Notes: generated from the sequence alone by a model not told the origin. Counted from the first letter of the stretch, positions 8,377 through 18,070 are shown. The stretch: 64,000 nucleotides of DNA from Alteromonadaceae bacterium 2753L.S.0a.02 (GCA_007827375.1 VISH01000002.1:2939001-3003000), one strand, 5' to 3'. Translations and numbers: made by a program.

Positions 8377-9453
8377 GTGGATGTGCCCCACTCAAATTTC
8401 GATGCAGATTACCCGCTCGTTACGGACGAGTTATTTTGCCTGGGGTTTTTTGCGCTTATTTTGAGGCGGAGAGTATTCGCATACCTTCGTTGGATTTACA
8501 ACGCACAGTGCAGCCGGAAAGTGGCTATCTTTTCAGCAGCGTTAGCCGTGCTTGCCTTATCTATGTTACCGGCGCATGCCACAGCCCAGCCCTGCGAAGT
8601 TCCCATTCGTCTCGAAGGTTTTGGACCTGGGCTGAGCGATTATGAAATAGGTGTTTTCGAGTTGGCACTAGCGGCCACCGCAGACCAATATGGGCCCTGC
8701 AAACTGATCGCCAAACAAATTGGATTCCCGTTCAAGCGATTTTGGAAGGAGCTGGAGAAGGGTAAGACGATCAAAGGAGGAATTAGCGCAGGCATCGTGC
8801 CGCAAACATCCGACGACCTAATAGCGATGGAAATGCCCTTTCTGGGTGGTGCGCTGGGGCTGCGAAAAAGCATCATACGCCGGGAAAATGCCCAGGATTT
8901 CGAAAACACCCAAACATTCGAAAAGTTAAAAACCTACCGTGTCGGACAGGTAATTAACTGGACAGATATTGCAATTTATCAGGCCGCAGAGATTCCCGTA
9001 TTCGACACCTTTGACATGAAGCAGTTGTTTCGAATGCTGGCGCACAGTCGCTTTGATCTCATACCACTGTCGATACTACAAGTTGACAGTATTTTTGAAC
9101 AATACTCTGCAACAAACCCAGAGTTGGCAATTGCTGAAAAAACCTACATATACTATCCCATTCAAACTTGGTTCTATTTCAACAAGAATGATGAAGAACT
9201 GGCAAATCGCATCCTCACCGGATTTCAAATCATTTTTAAAAATGGCGCCGAATTACAACTTTTTCAAAAAAAATATGGCCACATCATCGACTCACTGAAA
9301 GCCGATAAAAGTCGTATTTACTTGTTGGATTCACCGCACTTGAGCGCGCGCCAAAATCAGGAGCTTACCGATAAATTTCTGCGACGATTTGGCCTGCTTG
9401 AATATGCAGTCAGCACACCAGCATCAACCTTCAAAGCAGAGCCACAGCTATAA
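8377..9453 (+). CDS. Orphan periplasmic solute-binding-like protein
   Basis: The frame opens with GTG codons at 8377 and 8383 behind GAGGG; a TTG at 8461 is another possible start. A hydrophobic export signal (VAIFSAALAVLALSMLPAHA) sits at residues ~50-69 of the longest form, so the mature domain is ~285 residues. The body looks like a divergent type II solute-binding (SBP_bac_3) fold: a lobe ending in a hinge, then YRVGQVINWTDI and IYYPIQTWFYFNKNDEELAN. There is no adjacent permease or ATPase, so it may be a sensor or a remnant binding protein rather than a transporter subunit. The 3' end overlaps the convergent MAPEG gene by 23 bases. A second orphan binding protein occurs at 37198. Confidence 0.7.
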   Translation: MDVPHSNFDADYPLVTDELFCLGFFALILRRRVFAYLRWIYNAQCSRKVAIFSAALAVLALSMLPAHATAQPCEVPIRLEGFGPGLSDYEIGVFELALAATADQYGPCKLIAKQIGFPFKRFWKELEKGKTIKGGISAGIVPQTSDDLIAMEMPFLGGALGLRKSIIRRENAQDFENTQTFEKLKTYRVGQVINWTDIAIYQAAEIPVFDTFDMKQLFRMLAHSRFDLIPLSILQVDSIFEQYSATNPELAIAEKTYIYYPIQTWFYFNKNDEELANRILTGFQIIFKNGAELQLFQKKYGHIIDSLKADKSRIYLLDSPHLSARQNQELTDKFLRRFGLLEYAVSTPASTFKAEPQL

Positions 9454-9865
9454 GCCCGAGAATCATTAAATTCGCAATCAGGCCCAACAAATAAAAATAA
9501 CTGCGAGGGCTAGGGTTCTGTTCAGTGGCAATTTTGTAATACAAAATCATGTGAATTATTCGCGCCAAAGCGTATATCAACAACAAGGCGCCGGTCAAAA
9601 CTGCATGAGCACCCACATTAATGGCCAGCAAACCAGAAAGTGCCATCGCTGGTGTATTTTCCAGTGAGTTCATGAAGGTACGCTGTGCTCGAAAAACCAA
9701 CGAGTCGTGGCTAAGTTCCGCTGGCATTTTTCCTGGAATTGCGCCAGGTTGCTTAGCCTTAATTGAAGCCGCTATAACAGACTGTACCACCAGGGTTAAC
9801 AACATAAGAAGCAAGCCAAAATAGGCAAGCGTGTAGTTCGCAGTAGTATCCAAATTCGTATCCAT
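9431..9865 (-). CDS. MAPEG family membrane protein
   Basis: This 144-residue protein has four hydrophobic segments. The MAPEG pattern is RAQRTFMNSLENTPAMALSGLLA (read as RAQRTFMNSLEN then TPAMALSGLLA), equivalent to the RaqRAhqNtlEn motif of the family. The start has a textbook GGAGG four bases before ATG. MAPEG proteins include microsomal glutathione transferases and related integral membrane enzymes; bacterial members of this size are mostly uncharacterised. It stands alone on the minus strand and its 3' end overlaps that of the convergent upstream gene. Confidence 0.88.
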   Translation of the reverse strand: MDTNLDTTANYTLAYFGLLLMLLTLVVQSVIAASIKAKQPGAIPGKMPAELSHDSLVFRAQRTFMNSLENTPAMALSGLLAINVGAHAVLTGALLLIYALARIIHMILYYKIATEQNPSPRSYFYLLGLIANLMILGLIAVALL

Positions 9866-10031
9866 CTTGCCTCCAAAATGTAAAATTACGGCTCCGCCGA
9901 GCGCAGGCTGTACTATTAAAGAAGAAATTCACGCCAATAATTAAGTAGGCCCCCCTTCGCTGGAACAAAATGCGCCGTTTGGCGCTAATCTTAGAGTAAC
10001 TTATGACTACCTCACCGGTCTCCGATCCAGC

Positions 10032-11231
10032 GTGAATCAAAGCATTCTTAAAAAAATATTTTTCATTTTTATTGGTTTCGGCCTGGCAATGGGCTTGGTT
10101 TTTCCTTTCTACGCGTCTTTCTTTGTGGAATACAAACCCGGAATGAAAATATGGTTTGCCACTGGTTGCCTCGTTGCTGGCGTGATTATCGGTATTACCA
10201 ACTATTGGCTATTAAAAAGCTACCTATTGGTGAAACTCAGCGAAGTCTCTCACATTGCCCAAGCTATCAGCGCGAAAGATTTATCCCGTCGCAGCAACAT
10301 CGAAAGCAAGGATGTTGTTGGCGATATTGTTTCGAGTGTCAACACCATGGCCGACAACTTGTTAACCTTCGTCAATCAAATTCGCAGCAACGCCCAGCAA
10401 TTACTTACCATGGAAGCAAAGCTGCATCAGGGTATCAATAAGGCGTCGGGATTAACAGACGATGGCCAGCGGATATGCGACGGGCTTACCAGCCATTACA
10501 GTACAGTGGATGCAATTTCCAACAAACTGACCGAAGATGCTCAAGATGCCAACCATGCGCTGCAACAACTGATGCAACAATTGGATGCCTTGGAGAAAGT
10601 CACCAAAGATCTCACCCAGCGCACGGCAGAGCAATCTGTGCAAATGGACGCCACTTCGGCACGGCTGAGCGAACTCGAAAGGAAAAGTGCCAAGATTGGC
10701 GAGGTAACAGCCATTATCGACACGGTTGCGGAACAAACCAATTTGCTCGCGTTGAACGCAGCCATCGAAGCGGCTCGGGCTGGCGAAGTGGGCCGGGGTT
10801 TCGCGGTGGTTGCCGATGAAGTGAGGGATTTGGCAAGGCGCACTCAGGCAGCTACTGGTGAAATACGCCAGACAGTTTCGGAGTTACATCACGAGGTGGG
10901 AGCAGTTGTGCAACAGGCGAGCAGCATGGCGGAACAAACCCGTTCAACAACCGCCTCTGTGGATCGCTCCCATGAAGTTGTTGAACAAGCCAGCACAGCA
11001 ATACATGCCATACGTGAACGTATCGGGAATCTTATTACAGGTGTTGGACAAAACTCCACCAGCGTCGACTCTCTAACGCGCGATATCCAAGAAATACACA
11101 AAGCCAGCGAACTCAGCCGTAACGAGTTGCAACACTTGAAAAGCCAAGCCGGTCAGTTGTCAGATGTTGCTCTGGGCCTCAATGTGTCTATTGTTGCCTT
11201 CAAAACCAAACACACCGACACTTCCGCATAA
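10032..11231 (+). CDS. Methyl-accepting chemotaxis protein without a periplasmic ligand domain
   Basis: Starts at GTG 10032. The 399-residue protein has two N-terminal membrane segments (about residues 8-30 and 40-62) separated by only a dozen residues, so there is no room for a periplasmic sensor domain. A HAMP-like segment follows (about residues 63-118), then a long coiled-coil signalling domain. The hairpin tip is unmistakable: AAIEAARAGEVGRGFAVVAD near residues 240-260, followed by EVRDLARRTQAATGEI. Such receptors signal to CheA/CheW arrays; the short input region suggests sensing of membrane or cytoplasmic cues, which is inference. No che gene is nearby. Confidence 0.93.
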   Translation: MNQSILKKIFFIFIGFGLAMGLVFPFYASFFVEYKPGMKIWFATGCLVAGVIIGITNYWLLKSYLLVKLSEVSHIAQAISAKDLSRRSNIESKDVVGDIVSSVNTMADNLLTFVNQIRSNAQQLLTMEAKLHQGINKASGLTDDGQRICDGLTSHYSTVDAISNKLTEDAQDANHALQQLMQQLDALEKVTKDLTQRTAEQSVQMDATSARLSELERKSAKIGEVTAIIDTVAEQTNLLALNAAIEAARAGEVGRGFAVVADEVRDLARRTQAATGEIRQTVSELHHEVGAVVQQASSMAEQTRSTTASVDRSHEVVEQASTAIHAIRERIGNLITGVGQNSTSVDSLTRDIQEIHKASELSRNELQHLKSQAGQLSDVALGLNVSIVAFKTKHTDTSA

Positions 11232-11332
11232 CAGCGCGATCACGTCCATCCATATCGTCCATGCGATCCCAATTTAGGCGGCCAACCGCGAAGATGTTAC
11301 ACTGGAGCCCTTTTGCTATCGGGAGTTAAAAC

Positions 11333-11959
11333 ATGTCGGATACACCAAGTTATACCAGCAATGAACAAATCGCCAGCTACGGTATTGGCCGTCAGGTGGG
11401 CGACCAAATAGGCGGCAACAGCTTTGATGGGCTCGATCCAGACGCAGTCGCGCAAGGCGTTGCAGACGCCCTGCGCGGCCTGGAGCTAGCCGTAAGTGCT
11501 GAACAAATTAATTCGGCGTTCAAGGCACTGCAATCCAAAATGCAAGCACAGAAAGCCGAACAGGCAAAAACAATGGCAGCAGACGGCGAAGCGTTTCTCG
11601 CAGAAAACGCCAAAAAGCCCGGAATATCAGTAACCTCCAGTGGCTTGCAATACGAGGTTCTGCAAGAAGGCTCTGGCGATAAACCGGGCATCGCGTCTAA
11701 AGTAAAAACCCATTACCACGGCACGCTGATTGACGGTACGGTTTTCGACAGCTCTGTTAATCGCGGCCAACCCGCGGAATTTCCCGTGAATGGTGTCATA
11801 GCCGGGTGGACTGAAGCCTTGCAAATGATGCCAGTGGGTTCCAAATGGCGTTTGTTTGTACCCTACCAGCTGGCTTACGGCGAGCGTGGCGCTGGTGGTG
11901 CTATCGGCCCCTACTGTGCGCTTATTTTTGAAGTTGAGTTGCTGGAGATCACCGCTTAA
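11333..11959 (+). CDS. fklB: FKBP-type peptidyl-prolyl cis-trans isomerase FklB
   Basis: This 208-residue protein has the E. coli FklB layout. The N-terminal helical dimerisation domain (ASYGIGRQVGDQIG, residues 14-27; then a long helix to about residue 95) is followed by a C-terminal FKBP domain from about residue 100. That domain contains DGTVFDSSVNRGQPAEFPVN, GWTEALQMMPVGSKW and YQLAYGERGAGG, matching FklB nearly word for word. There is no signal peptide, so it should be cytosolic, unlike FkpA. It catalyses proline isomerisation in protein folding. Its stop overlaps the rdgC start by one base (TAATG). Confidence 0.95.
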   Translation: MSDTPSYTSNEQIASYGIGRQVGDQIGGNSFDGLDPDAVAQGVADALRGLELAVSAEQINSAFKALQSKMQAQKAEQAKTMAADGEAFLAENAKKPGISVTSSGLQYEVLQEGSGDKPGIASKVKTHYHGTLIDGTVFDSSVNRGQPAEFPVNGVIAGWTEALQMMPVGSKWRLFVPYQLAYGERGAGGAIGPYCALIFEVELLEITA

Positions 11960-12855
11960 TGTGGTTTAAAAACTTGCGGGTGTTTCAACTCACCCGCGCC
12001 TTTCAATTTTCCCCAGAACAACTGGCAGAACTGCTCGAACAACACCCCTTCCAACCCTGCGGAAAATTAGACCCAGTTCGTTCCGGCTGGGTCCCTCCGC
12101 TGGGTAGGCAGGGCTCGCAATTGGTTCACGCCTGCAATGGCAATATCATGGTATGCGCCAAACGCCAGGAAAAAATTTTACCGGCAGCCGTGATAAGAGA
12201 GCAGTTGGAGGAACGTATTGTTGCCATCAACAATGACGAGAACAGACATGTGGGTCGCAAGGAACGTGACAGCCTGAAAGACGAGGTTATTTTTGACCTC
12301 CTCCCTAAAGCACTCGCCAAATCTTCGTTGGATTTTGCCTACATCGCCCCTAAAGAAAAGCGCCTGTACGTGAATGCGGCTTCAGCCAAGCGGGCCGAAG
12401 ATCTGCTAAGCAGCCTGCGCGAATCACTCGGCAGCATTTCTTTAATTCCGCTTGCGGGAGACAGTGCACCGGTCGCGATTATGACCGAATGGTTACGACA
12501 GAGTGAACTGCCTGCTCCTTTCGCATTGGGAGAGGAATGTGAATTACAAGCGCCGAAAGATGGCCGTGTGATTCGCTGTAAAAATCAGGATCTCACTGCC
12601 GACGAGTTGTTAAATCATATCCACTCCGGCATGGTTGTGAGCAAATTAGCGTTAACCTGGAATGAAGCCATCCACTTCGTGCTCGATGATCAATTCGCCA
12701 TAAAACGCCTAAAATTCGATGATAAATTACTGGAACTTGCCAGTGAACGAAATCCAGAGACGGCTGCCGAACAATTCGACATCGAATTTGCTGTAATGGC
12801 AACGGAACTCAAACAGTTTCTCGATGACTTATTAAGCGCTTTCGCCGCAACATAA
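11959..12855 (+). CDS. rdgC: Recombination-associated protein RdgC
   Basis: This 298-residue protein matches RdgC in length and in the N-terminal pattern MWFKNLRVFQLTR, GWVPPLG and KRQEKILPAAVIREQL. RdgC forms a DNA-encircling dimeric ring that binds double-stranded DNA and restrains RecA; it is nucleoid-associated and cytoplasmic. It follows fklB with TAATG coupling and ends at a strong intrinsic terminator, so fklB-rdgC is a probable two-gene transcript. Nothing unusual is seen in length or sequence. Confidence 0.96.
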   Translation: MWFKNLRVFQLTRAFQFSPEQLAELLEQHPFQPCGKLDPVRSGWVPPLGRQGSQLVHACNGNIMVCAKRQEKILPAAVIREQLEERIVAINNDENRHVGRKERDSLKDEVIFDLLPKALAKSSLDFAYIAPKEKRLYVNAASAKRAEDLLSSLRESLGSISLIPLAGDSAPVAIMTEWLRQSELPAPFALGEECELQAPKDGRVIRCKNQDLTADELLNHIHSGMVVSKLALTWNEAIHFVLDDQFAIKRLKFDDKLLELASERNPETAAEQFDIEFAVMATELKQFLDDLLSAFAAT

Positions 12856-12885
12856 AAAAAACCGGCGCTAGGCGCCGGTTTTTTT
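12855..12885 (+). terminator. Intrinsic terminator after rdgC
   Basis: An eight-base-pair GC-rich stem (12861-12868 with 12872-12879, loop TAG) is flanked by an A-run on the left and a T-run on the right. It starts right at the rdgC stop codon. The symmetry means it could also work for the convergent RND permease gene that ends at 12905. Confidence 0.92.
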
Positions 12886-12904
12886 AGGACTACTCCTTAA
12901 AGGA

Positions 12905-15900
12905 TTACTGAACTTTGCCTGAAACTTCAGGTTCGGTGTGCGATTTACTCCTGCCAAGCACGCGAGCAATATAGGCCATAAGTTGCTCCCAACTGTAATA
13001 CCCGCAAGGAACAAGTATTAAGGTAACGACCGATGAAAAGGCAACACCAAAAGACAGCGAAATAACCATCGGTTTTAGAAATTCGGCCTGAATACTACGC
13101 TCCGCCAAAATCGGCATCAAGCCAACAAAGGTTGTGATGGAGGTAAGCACAATAGGGCGAAAACGATCAACCCCCGCATTCATCACCGCATCCAAGAGAG
13201 GCTCGCCGCGTTCTCGCAGCGTGTTGATGCGCTCTAACAACACCAGATTATCGTTAACCACAACGCCCGAACAAGCGAGCAAACCAAACATCGAATAGAA
13301 ACTGATATCGGCTCCAAATAGCAGGTGCCCGATCACCGCACCCACAAAACCAAACGGTACCGCCAGCATGACCAGGAACGGTTGGAAAAGCGAGCGGAAG
13401 GCGATCATAAAAAAGGCTGTAACCAGTAGAAAAACTTTTAGAAAATTAACCCCAAAATTTTCACCAAATTGTGCCTGAGTACGCAAGCCCCCGTCTGTAG
13501 ACAACGACAACCCGGAATATTTTTCTTTCCAGGCTGTGAGATTACTATCCAGCATTTCATCCACAATTTTGCTGGGGTCGTGCTCATCTTCGACTTCGGC
13601 TGTAATTGTAATATTACGGCGGCGATCGACTCGCCTTATGGTGCTCGCGCCGGGTACCAGCTGTACGTCAGCGACTGCACTGATGGGAATCTCGCGACCA
13701 TCATTGGTACGAATTCGAATTTGCTCCAGGGTATCCAAGGTTTCCCGTTCCGCCTCAAGGTAGCGCAACATCACTTTAACGTCTTCTTTAGCGCGTGGAA
13801 TACGTTGAATCTCCTCGCCGTAAAAACCCTGGCGCACTTGACGTGCCACCTGGCCGACAGTAATACCGAGATTCTCAGCATTGGGTTTTAACTGCACATC
13901 AATTTCAGTGCGCTCCGAATCCAGGTTTGAACGCACATTAAATACCCCGGGATAGCTCGAAAGTGCTGCGACAACATCGTTAACAGCAATTTGTTGTAAC
14001 TCCTGGCGGTTTTCAAGCATGCTCAGATTTAATGTGATCTCAGGCCCGCCACCGCTCATAGCTCCGCTAAGCGAATAACTTTGTGCCTCGGGAAGCGGCC
14101 CGATGAGTTTTCTTAATTTATCAGCAACCTGATCAACAGTAATTGTGCGCACTTCCGGCTCAGTTAGCCCTACAAAAACACTGGTATAAGTATTGTTTAG
14201 GCTGCGATTCACCTCGCGGATAAACGGTTGACCATTGTTGAGCTTGAGTAGCTCAGGGTCATCATTTAACGATTCTGCGTATTTTAAAATACGATCAGCA
14301 ACGCCTTTAGTTCGCTCGAACGCTGTCCCCGGTGCGAAACCAACATTAACGATAATGAAATTATTCGGCACACTCGGGAATGGTCGCATGTTTAACCATC
14401 CACTGAACACCACCGTAAGCGCGATGGCAAATACGAAAGCAAAACCCACAAAAGTGCTGGCTTTATGCCTCATAAAGACTTTTAACAATGGCAGATATTT
14501 ATACTTGGCAATATTCTCCAAACCATCAGAAAACCGATGTCGGATTTTTTCCAATTGTCGAACCAAAGCAAATCGACTGGTTTTCTCAGGCTTCATGTGG
14601 CTTAAGTGCGATGGCAATATAAATATTGACTCCACCAGAGAAAAGAGTAAACACAGCATCACGACATAGAAAATCGACTCAGTGTATACCAGCACATCCG
14701 AAGGTACGTCGATCATTGGTAGGAAGAACATGATGGTACTGATCACAGCCAGGTTGACCGGTTTCAAAACCGAAATTGTACCGGTAAAAGCCGCCAAACG
14801 ACCTTTTTCACCGCGCTGCTGGTGTCTGTAAACACTCTCACCAACGATAATTGCATCATCAACAACAATGCCCAGCACCATAATGAAAGCGAACATCGAT
14901 AACATGTTGATGGAGACATGAAAGTACGGCAACAACCAAATCGCACCGGCAAATGTTGTTGCGATTCCGGCAACCACCCACAGCGCCAACATAGGGCGTA
15001 AAAACAACATTAATATAATAAACACCAGCACCAGACCACCCAGTGCATTATCTTTCAACAAATTAAAACGATTATCGAAAATACTTTTGGACTCAAAATT
15101 AACTTTAAAAATAACCCCTTCAGGCAATATTTTCTGAAATTCTTCCACATAGGCTTTTGCTGCCGCCGTGCCTTCAAACAGCATGGGGTCGTCACTCATT
15201 TTAATTTCGAGATTCAAACCCGGTTTGCCATTCATAATGAAAGAATTTTCGTTCTCGGTAAATCCATCTTTAATTACTGCGATATCACCTAACAAAAGTT
15301 GTTTGCCATCGCGTTCACCACGCACCACAATTTCCGCAAAATCGTCATAATCGAACGCTTGCGAGCGGGTTTGAATTTGAATGTCGCCATCTTTTGAGCG
15401 AATCATACCTGCGGGAACGTTAATGGAAGACTGTCGAATAGCCGCGGCGACTTCATCGAATGTTAAGTTGTACTGTCGCAATATGTCTTCGGAAAGCTCA
15501 ATACTTACTTCATCGTCTTTCAAACCGATAATTCGAACTTCTGAGACTCCTTCGAGAAGCGACATTTCATCGCGAATTTGATACCCCAGGCGTTTTAACT
15601 CACGAAGTTCAGCATCACCGTATATGGCCGCCCACATTAAAAACTGACGTTGTACTTGCTGACGAATCACAGGCCGCTCGGCAGAGATAGGGAAGGTGTT
15701 GATCGAATCAATTCGTCCTTTAATGTCATTTAACAGTTCGCGAACATCATAACCTTCTGTGACATCAACATTAACGGAACCAAAACTTTCCTGCGACTCG
15801 GAGGTTATCTGGAAAATACCGGGCAAATCGGAGATCGCTTCTTCAATTCTAACAACAATCTGTTGCTCTACTTCGGCAGGCCCGGCACCCGGATACGCCA

Positions 15901-16048
15901 TATTTATTTCGATAATATTCCCCGTATAAGCGGGAAATGTTTCTTTTTTTACTACACCTGAGCCAACCCATCCGCCAATCAACATTGCTAACATCAATAA
16001 ATTTGCAGCTATGGGGTTATCGATAAACCAGCGTATGATTCCGTTCAT
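12905..16048 (-). CDS. RND efflux permease (HAE1-like)
   Basis: This 1047-residue inner-membrane protein has the full RND layout: a first membrane helix (residues 9-28), a large periplasmic loop, helices 2-6 near residues 335-480, helix 7 near 540, a second large periplasmic loop, and helices 8-12 near 860-1020. AYPGAGPAEVEQQIVVRIEE (residues 50-69) and the GIVVDDAIIVGESV motif in helix 4, with the paired proton-relay aspartates, are diagnostic. It is the proton-driven pump of a tripartite exporter. The adaptor gene lies three bases upstream. No outer-membrane channel gene is nearby, so a TolC-like partner must be encoded elsewhere. The substrate cannot be predicted. Confidence 0.96.
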   Translation of the reverse strand: MNGIIRWFIDNPIAANLLMLAMLIGGWVGSGVVKKETFPAYTGNIIEINMAYPGAGPAEVEQQIVVRIEEAISDLPGIFQITSESQESFGSVNVDVTEGYDVRELLNDIKGRIDSINTFPISAERPVIRQQVQRQFLMWAAIYGDAELRELKRLGYQIRDEMSLLEGVSEVRIIGLKDDEVSIELSEDILRQYNLTFDEVAAAIRQSSINVPAGMIRSKDGDIQIQTRSQAFDYDDFAEIVVRGERDGKQLLLGDIAVIKDGFTENENSFIMNGKPGLNLEIKMSDDPMLFEGTAAAKAYVEEFQKILPEGVIFKVNFESKSIFDNRFNLLKDNALGGLVLVFIILMLFLRPMLALWVVAGIATTFAGAIWLLPYFHVSINMLSMFAFIMVLGIVVDDAIIVGESVYRHQQRGEKGRLAAFTGTISVLKPVNLAVISTIMFFLPMIDVPSDVLVYTESIFYVVMLCLLFSLVESIFILPSHLSHMKPEKTSRFALVRQLEKIRHRFSDGLENIAKYKYLPLLKVFMRHKASTFVGFAFVFAIALTVVFSGWLNMRPFPSVPNNFIIVNVGFAPGTAFERTKGVADRILKYAESLNDDPELLKLNNGQPFIREVNRSLNNTYTSVFVGLTEPEVRTITVDQVADKLRKLIGPLPEAQSYSLSGAMSGGGPEITLNLSMLENRQELQQIAVNDVVAALSSYPGVFNVRSNLDSERTEIDVQLKPNAENLGITVGQVARQVRQGFYGEEIQRIPRAKEDVKVMLRYLEAERETLDTLEQIRIRTNDGREIPISAVADVQLVPGASTIRRVDRRRNITITAEVEDEHDPSKIVDEMLDSNLTAWKEKYSGLSLSTDGGLRTQAQFGENFGVNFLKVFLLVTAFFMIAFRSLFQPFLVMLAVPFGFVGAVIGHLLFGADISFYSMFGLLACSGVVVNDNLVLLERINTLRERGEPLLDAVMNAGVDRFRPIVLTSITTFVGLMPILAERSIQAEFLKPMVISLSFGVAFSSVVTLILVPCGYYSWEQLMAYIARVLGRSKSHTEPEVSGKVQ

Positions 16049-16051
16049 AAT

Positions 16052-17260
16052 TTACTCCTTGTCGCTAAGCACGACTTCTTGAGTGGGCTGCACATCTGCG
16101 GCCACTGGCTGGTTTGAACTTTCAGCTAATAAAGGGTCGACGATAGAACCTGCAGGAGTAAGGGATTGTTTTTCCAGGGCTATCAAGGTTTGTTCAGGTA
16201 TATCCGCTTTAACCCAAACGAAATCGGCAGTGCGACGCAAAACCCTTACCTTTTTTTCTGAAACTTTATTGTCGCTGTCCAGCATCAGTAGTTTGTCACG
16301 TTGATAGAGCGCGCCGCGCGGCAGTTTCACCACGTTGTGCATGTGTTTACCTTCAATTTCGGCATCAACAAACAAGCCTGGCAGCAACGGCACGCCCGTA
16401 GAAAAAGGCTGCTCCACTTCAACAACAGCTACATACATGCGGCTGTTCGCATCTATATACGCATCGGTGCGGGCCAGCACACCATTCCATTCATACGACT
16501 CCCCAGCCACACTGCCGCGTACGGTAACCAGTGATTGACGCTCCAAAGGGCGCGGCGAAAACGGCAAATCGAGTAAAGCGGCTTGAGCTTCGGTAAGCGG
16601 TAAACGAATCTCTACTTGAGACGAATCAAACACCGTCGCCAGCTTGGTACCCTCGGTGACGTATTCGCCGAGATCTACAAACGTTTCTTTTATTCGCCCC
16701 CCAAATGGCACACTTATGCGAGTACTGTCGAGATCCGCTTGGGCTTTCCCCAAGTCACCGCGCGCTGAATCCAAATTTGCTTTAGCGGCTGCCAACTGGG
16801 GTTTGCGTAAGAATAATTCGTTGGCATTTTCATTACCGAGATCCCGCCACTCACGGCGCGCTTGGCGACTTAAGCCCTGTTCTTCAGAAAGACGGTATTG
16901 CGCCTCTGCAACACGCGCCTTAGCGTTCAATACCGCAGACAGATAATCGCTTGCATCGATGTTTAATAAAATTTGTGATTCATTAAAAAAAGCACCATCT
17001 TCAAATACGGGCTCAACAGATGTTATGCGACCGCTGACCTCAGCAATCACATCGATTTCACGTGTGGGGGTAACCGTGCCCTGCGCAGTAACAGAGAGTT
17101 GCACGGTTTGAAATTCTACCGGCGCTACAGCAACTTTGACATTAGCCTTTTCAATGCTGAGGGGCGCTGGTTGCGGCTTGGGTTTTAGCAATACCAGAAG
17201 CGTAATTGCGCCAATACCAGCCAATGCGATTAATCCTAAGGGAATTAACTTCTTGTTCAT
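16052..17260 (-). CDS. RND efflux periplasmic adaptor (membrane fusion protein)
   Basis: Start taken at ATG 17260, seven bases after AAAGGA, giving 402 residues; a longer frame to 17281 has no better signal. The N-terminus is a signal anchor (KLIPLGLIALAGIGAITLLVLL). A lipoyl half-motif (GTVTPTREIDVIAEVSGRIT), an alpha-helical hairpin (about residues 100-165), the second lipoyl half (DLDSTRISVPFGGRIKE), a beta-barrel and a C-terminal membrane-proximal domain follow. This adaptor links the permease encoded three bases downstream to an outer-membrane channel. The short gap points to a two-gene operon. No regulator gene is adjacent. Confidence 0.95.
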   Translation of the reverse strand: MNKKLIPLGLIALAGIGAITLLVLLKPKPQPAPLSIEKANVKVAVAPVEFQTVQLSVTAQGTVTPTREIDVIAEVSGRITSVEPVFEDGAFFNESQILLNIDASDYLSAVLNAKARVAEAQYRLSEEQGLSRQARREWRDLGNENANELFLRKPQLAAAKANLDSARGDLGKAQADLDSTRISVPFGGRIKETFVDLGEYVTEGTKLATVFDSSQVEIRLPLTEAQAALLDLPFSPRPLERQSLVTVRGSVAGESYEWNGVLARTDAYIDANSRMYVAVVEVEQPFSTGVPLLPGLFVDAEIEGKHMHNVVKLPRGALYQRDKLLMLDSDNKVSEKKVRVLRRTADFVWVKADIPEQTLIALEKQSLTPAGSIVDPLLAESSNQPVAADVQPTQEVVLSDKE

Positions 17261-17406
17261 CGTCGAATCCTTTGTGAGCAAAGCGAATGCAAGGCACCTT
17301 AGTTTGTTTTGAGATTATAGGTGACAGAGCGAGTGTAATGCTGACTTTGTGAAATTTTGGTTGATTAGCAAACGTGCAATTGCTACAGATAAATTCAAGC
17401 TCTCCC

Positions 17407-17937
17407 CTACTGAAGAACATGAAAATAAAGTGAAGATGACATGTGCGGAGCAGTTAACGTAATCTCGTTATCCACGATGGAGACGGTTAACTCCATAGTA
17501 CGGGTTATTCCTTCAGAAAATTCCTGCAACGGCCGTGCATCAAACTGTACCACCTTGGCAGGTAGCTCAGAATAATGCTTGCTGTTTTGTTGCCACCAAA
17601 TATCAGATTTAGTATTAAAACTGTAAATCCAAACTTCCTCTGCACGACGACAGGCTTTTTTTATTTTTTCAAAACTGGGCTCGCCGACTTCTAGCCACTT
17701 GGTAATATCACCATGAAGATTTTTTTGCCAGATATCTGGGCATTCTGGGGTAGACAAACCTTTGGTAAATTCGAGCGCTTCGTGTGCGTGAAAGCAGTAA
17801 GCGAGCACGCGCGCGAGCATGCGCGAGCTATTTTCGCTGGGATGCAATGCTAGCGTGAGCGGGATAGTGTTGAAGCGACTCTGGTTAAAGTCACTCAGAT
17901 TGATGGTGAGCTTGTAGATTGTTGCATTTAGAGCCAC
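17407..17937 (-). CDS. yaeQ: YaeQ family protein
   Basis: This 176-residue protein opens with MALNATIYKLTINLSDFNQ and carries LTLALHPSENSSRMLARVLAY and EVGEPSFEKIKKACRRAEEV, all close to E. coli YaeQ. The family adopts a PD-(D/E)XK nuclease-like fold; YaeQ was once linked to transcription antitermination as an RfaH suppressor in enterobacteria, but its biochemical role remains unclear. Family residues for the fold's acidic positions (the E in HPSE, and WLEVG) are present. It is a single gene between the RND adaptor and the tRNA-derived repeats. Confidence 0.9.
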   Translation of the reverse strand: MALNATIYKLTINLSDFNQSRFNTIPLTLALHPSENSSRMLARVLAYCFHAHEALEFTKGLSTPECPDIWQKNLHGDITKWLEVGEPSFEKIKKACRRAEEVWIYSFNTKSDIWWQQNSKHYSELPAKVVQFDARPLQEFSEGITRTMELTVSIVDNEITLTAPHMSSSLYFHVLQ

Positions 17938-18070
17938 AAAGATTCCTTGGAAGCGCGGGTTGGTCGTTAAATGTTACTGGATAGAACCAGGGCGGAGAAG
18001 TGCCAAGCGGGAATGCGAGCTAGACGTTTTGACGAGCAGCTATATTGAGAAATCTTACTTGCGCGACTCA

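Noticed and set aside
14235..14669. Plus-strand frames within the RND permease gene.
   Set aside because: They oppose a complete 1047-residue permease and show no family pattern or binding site.
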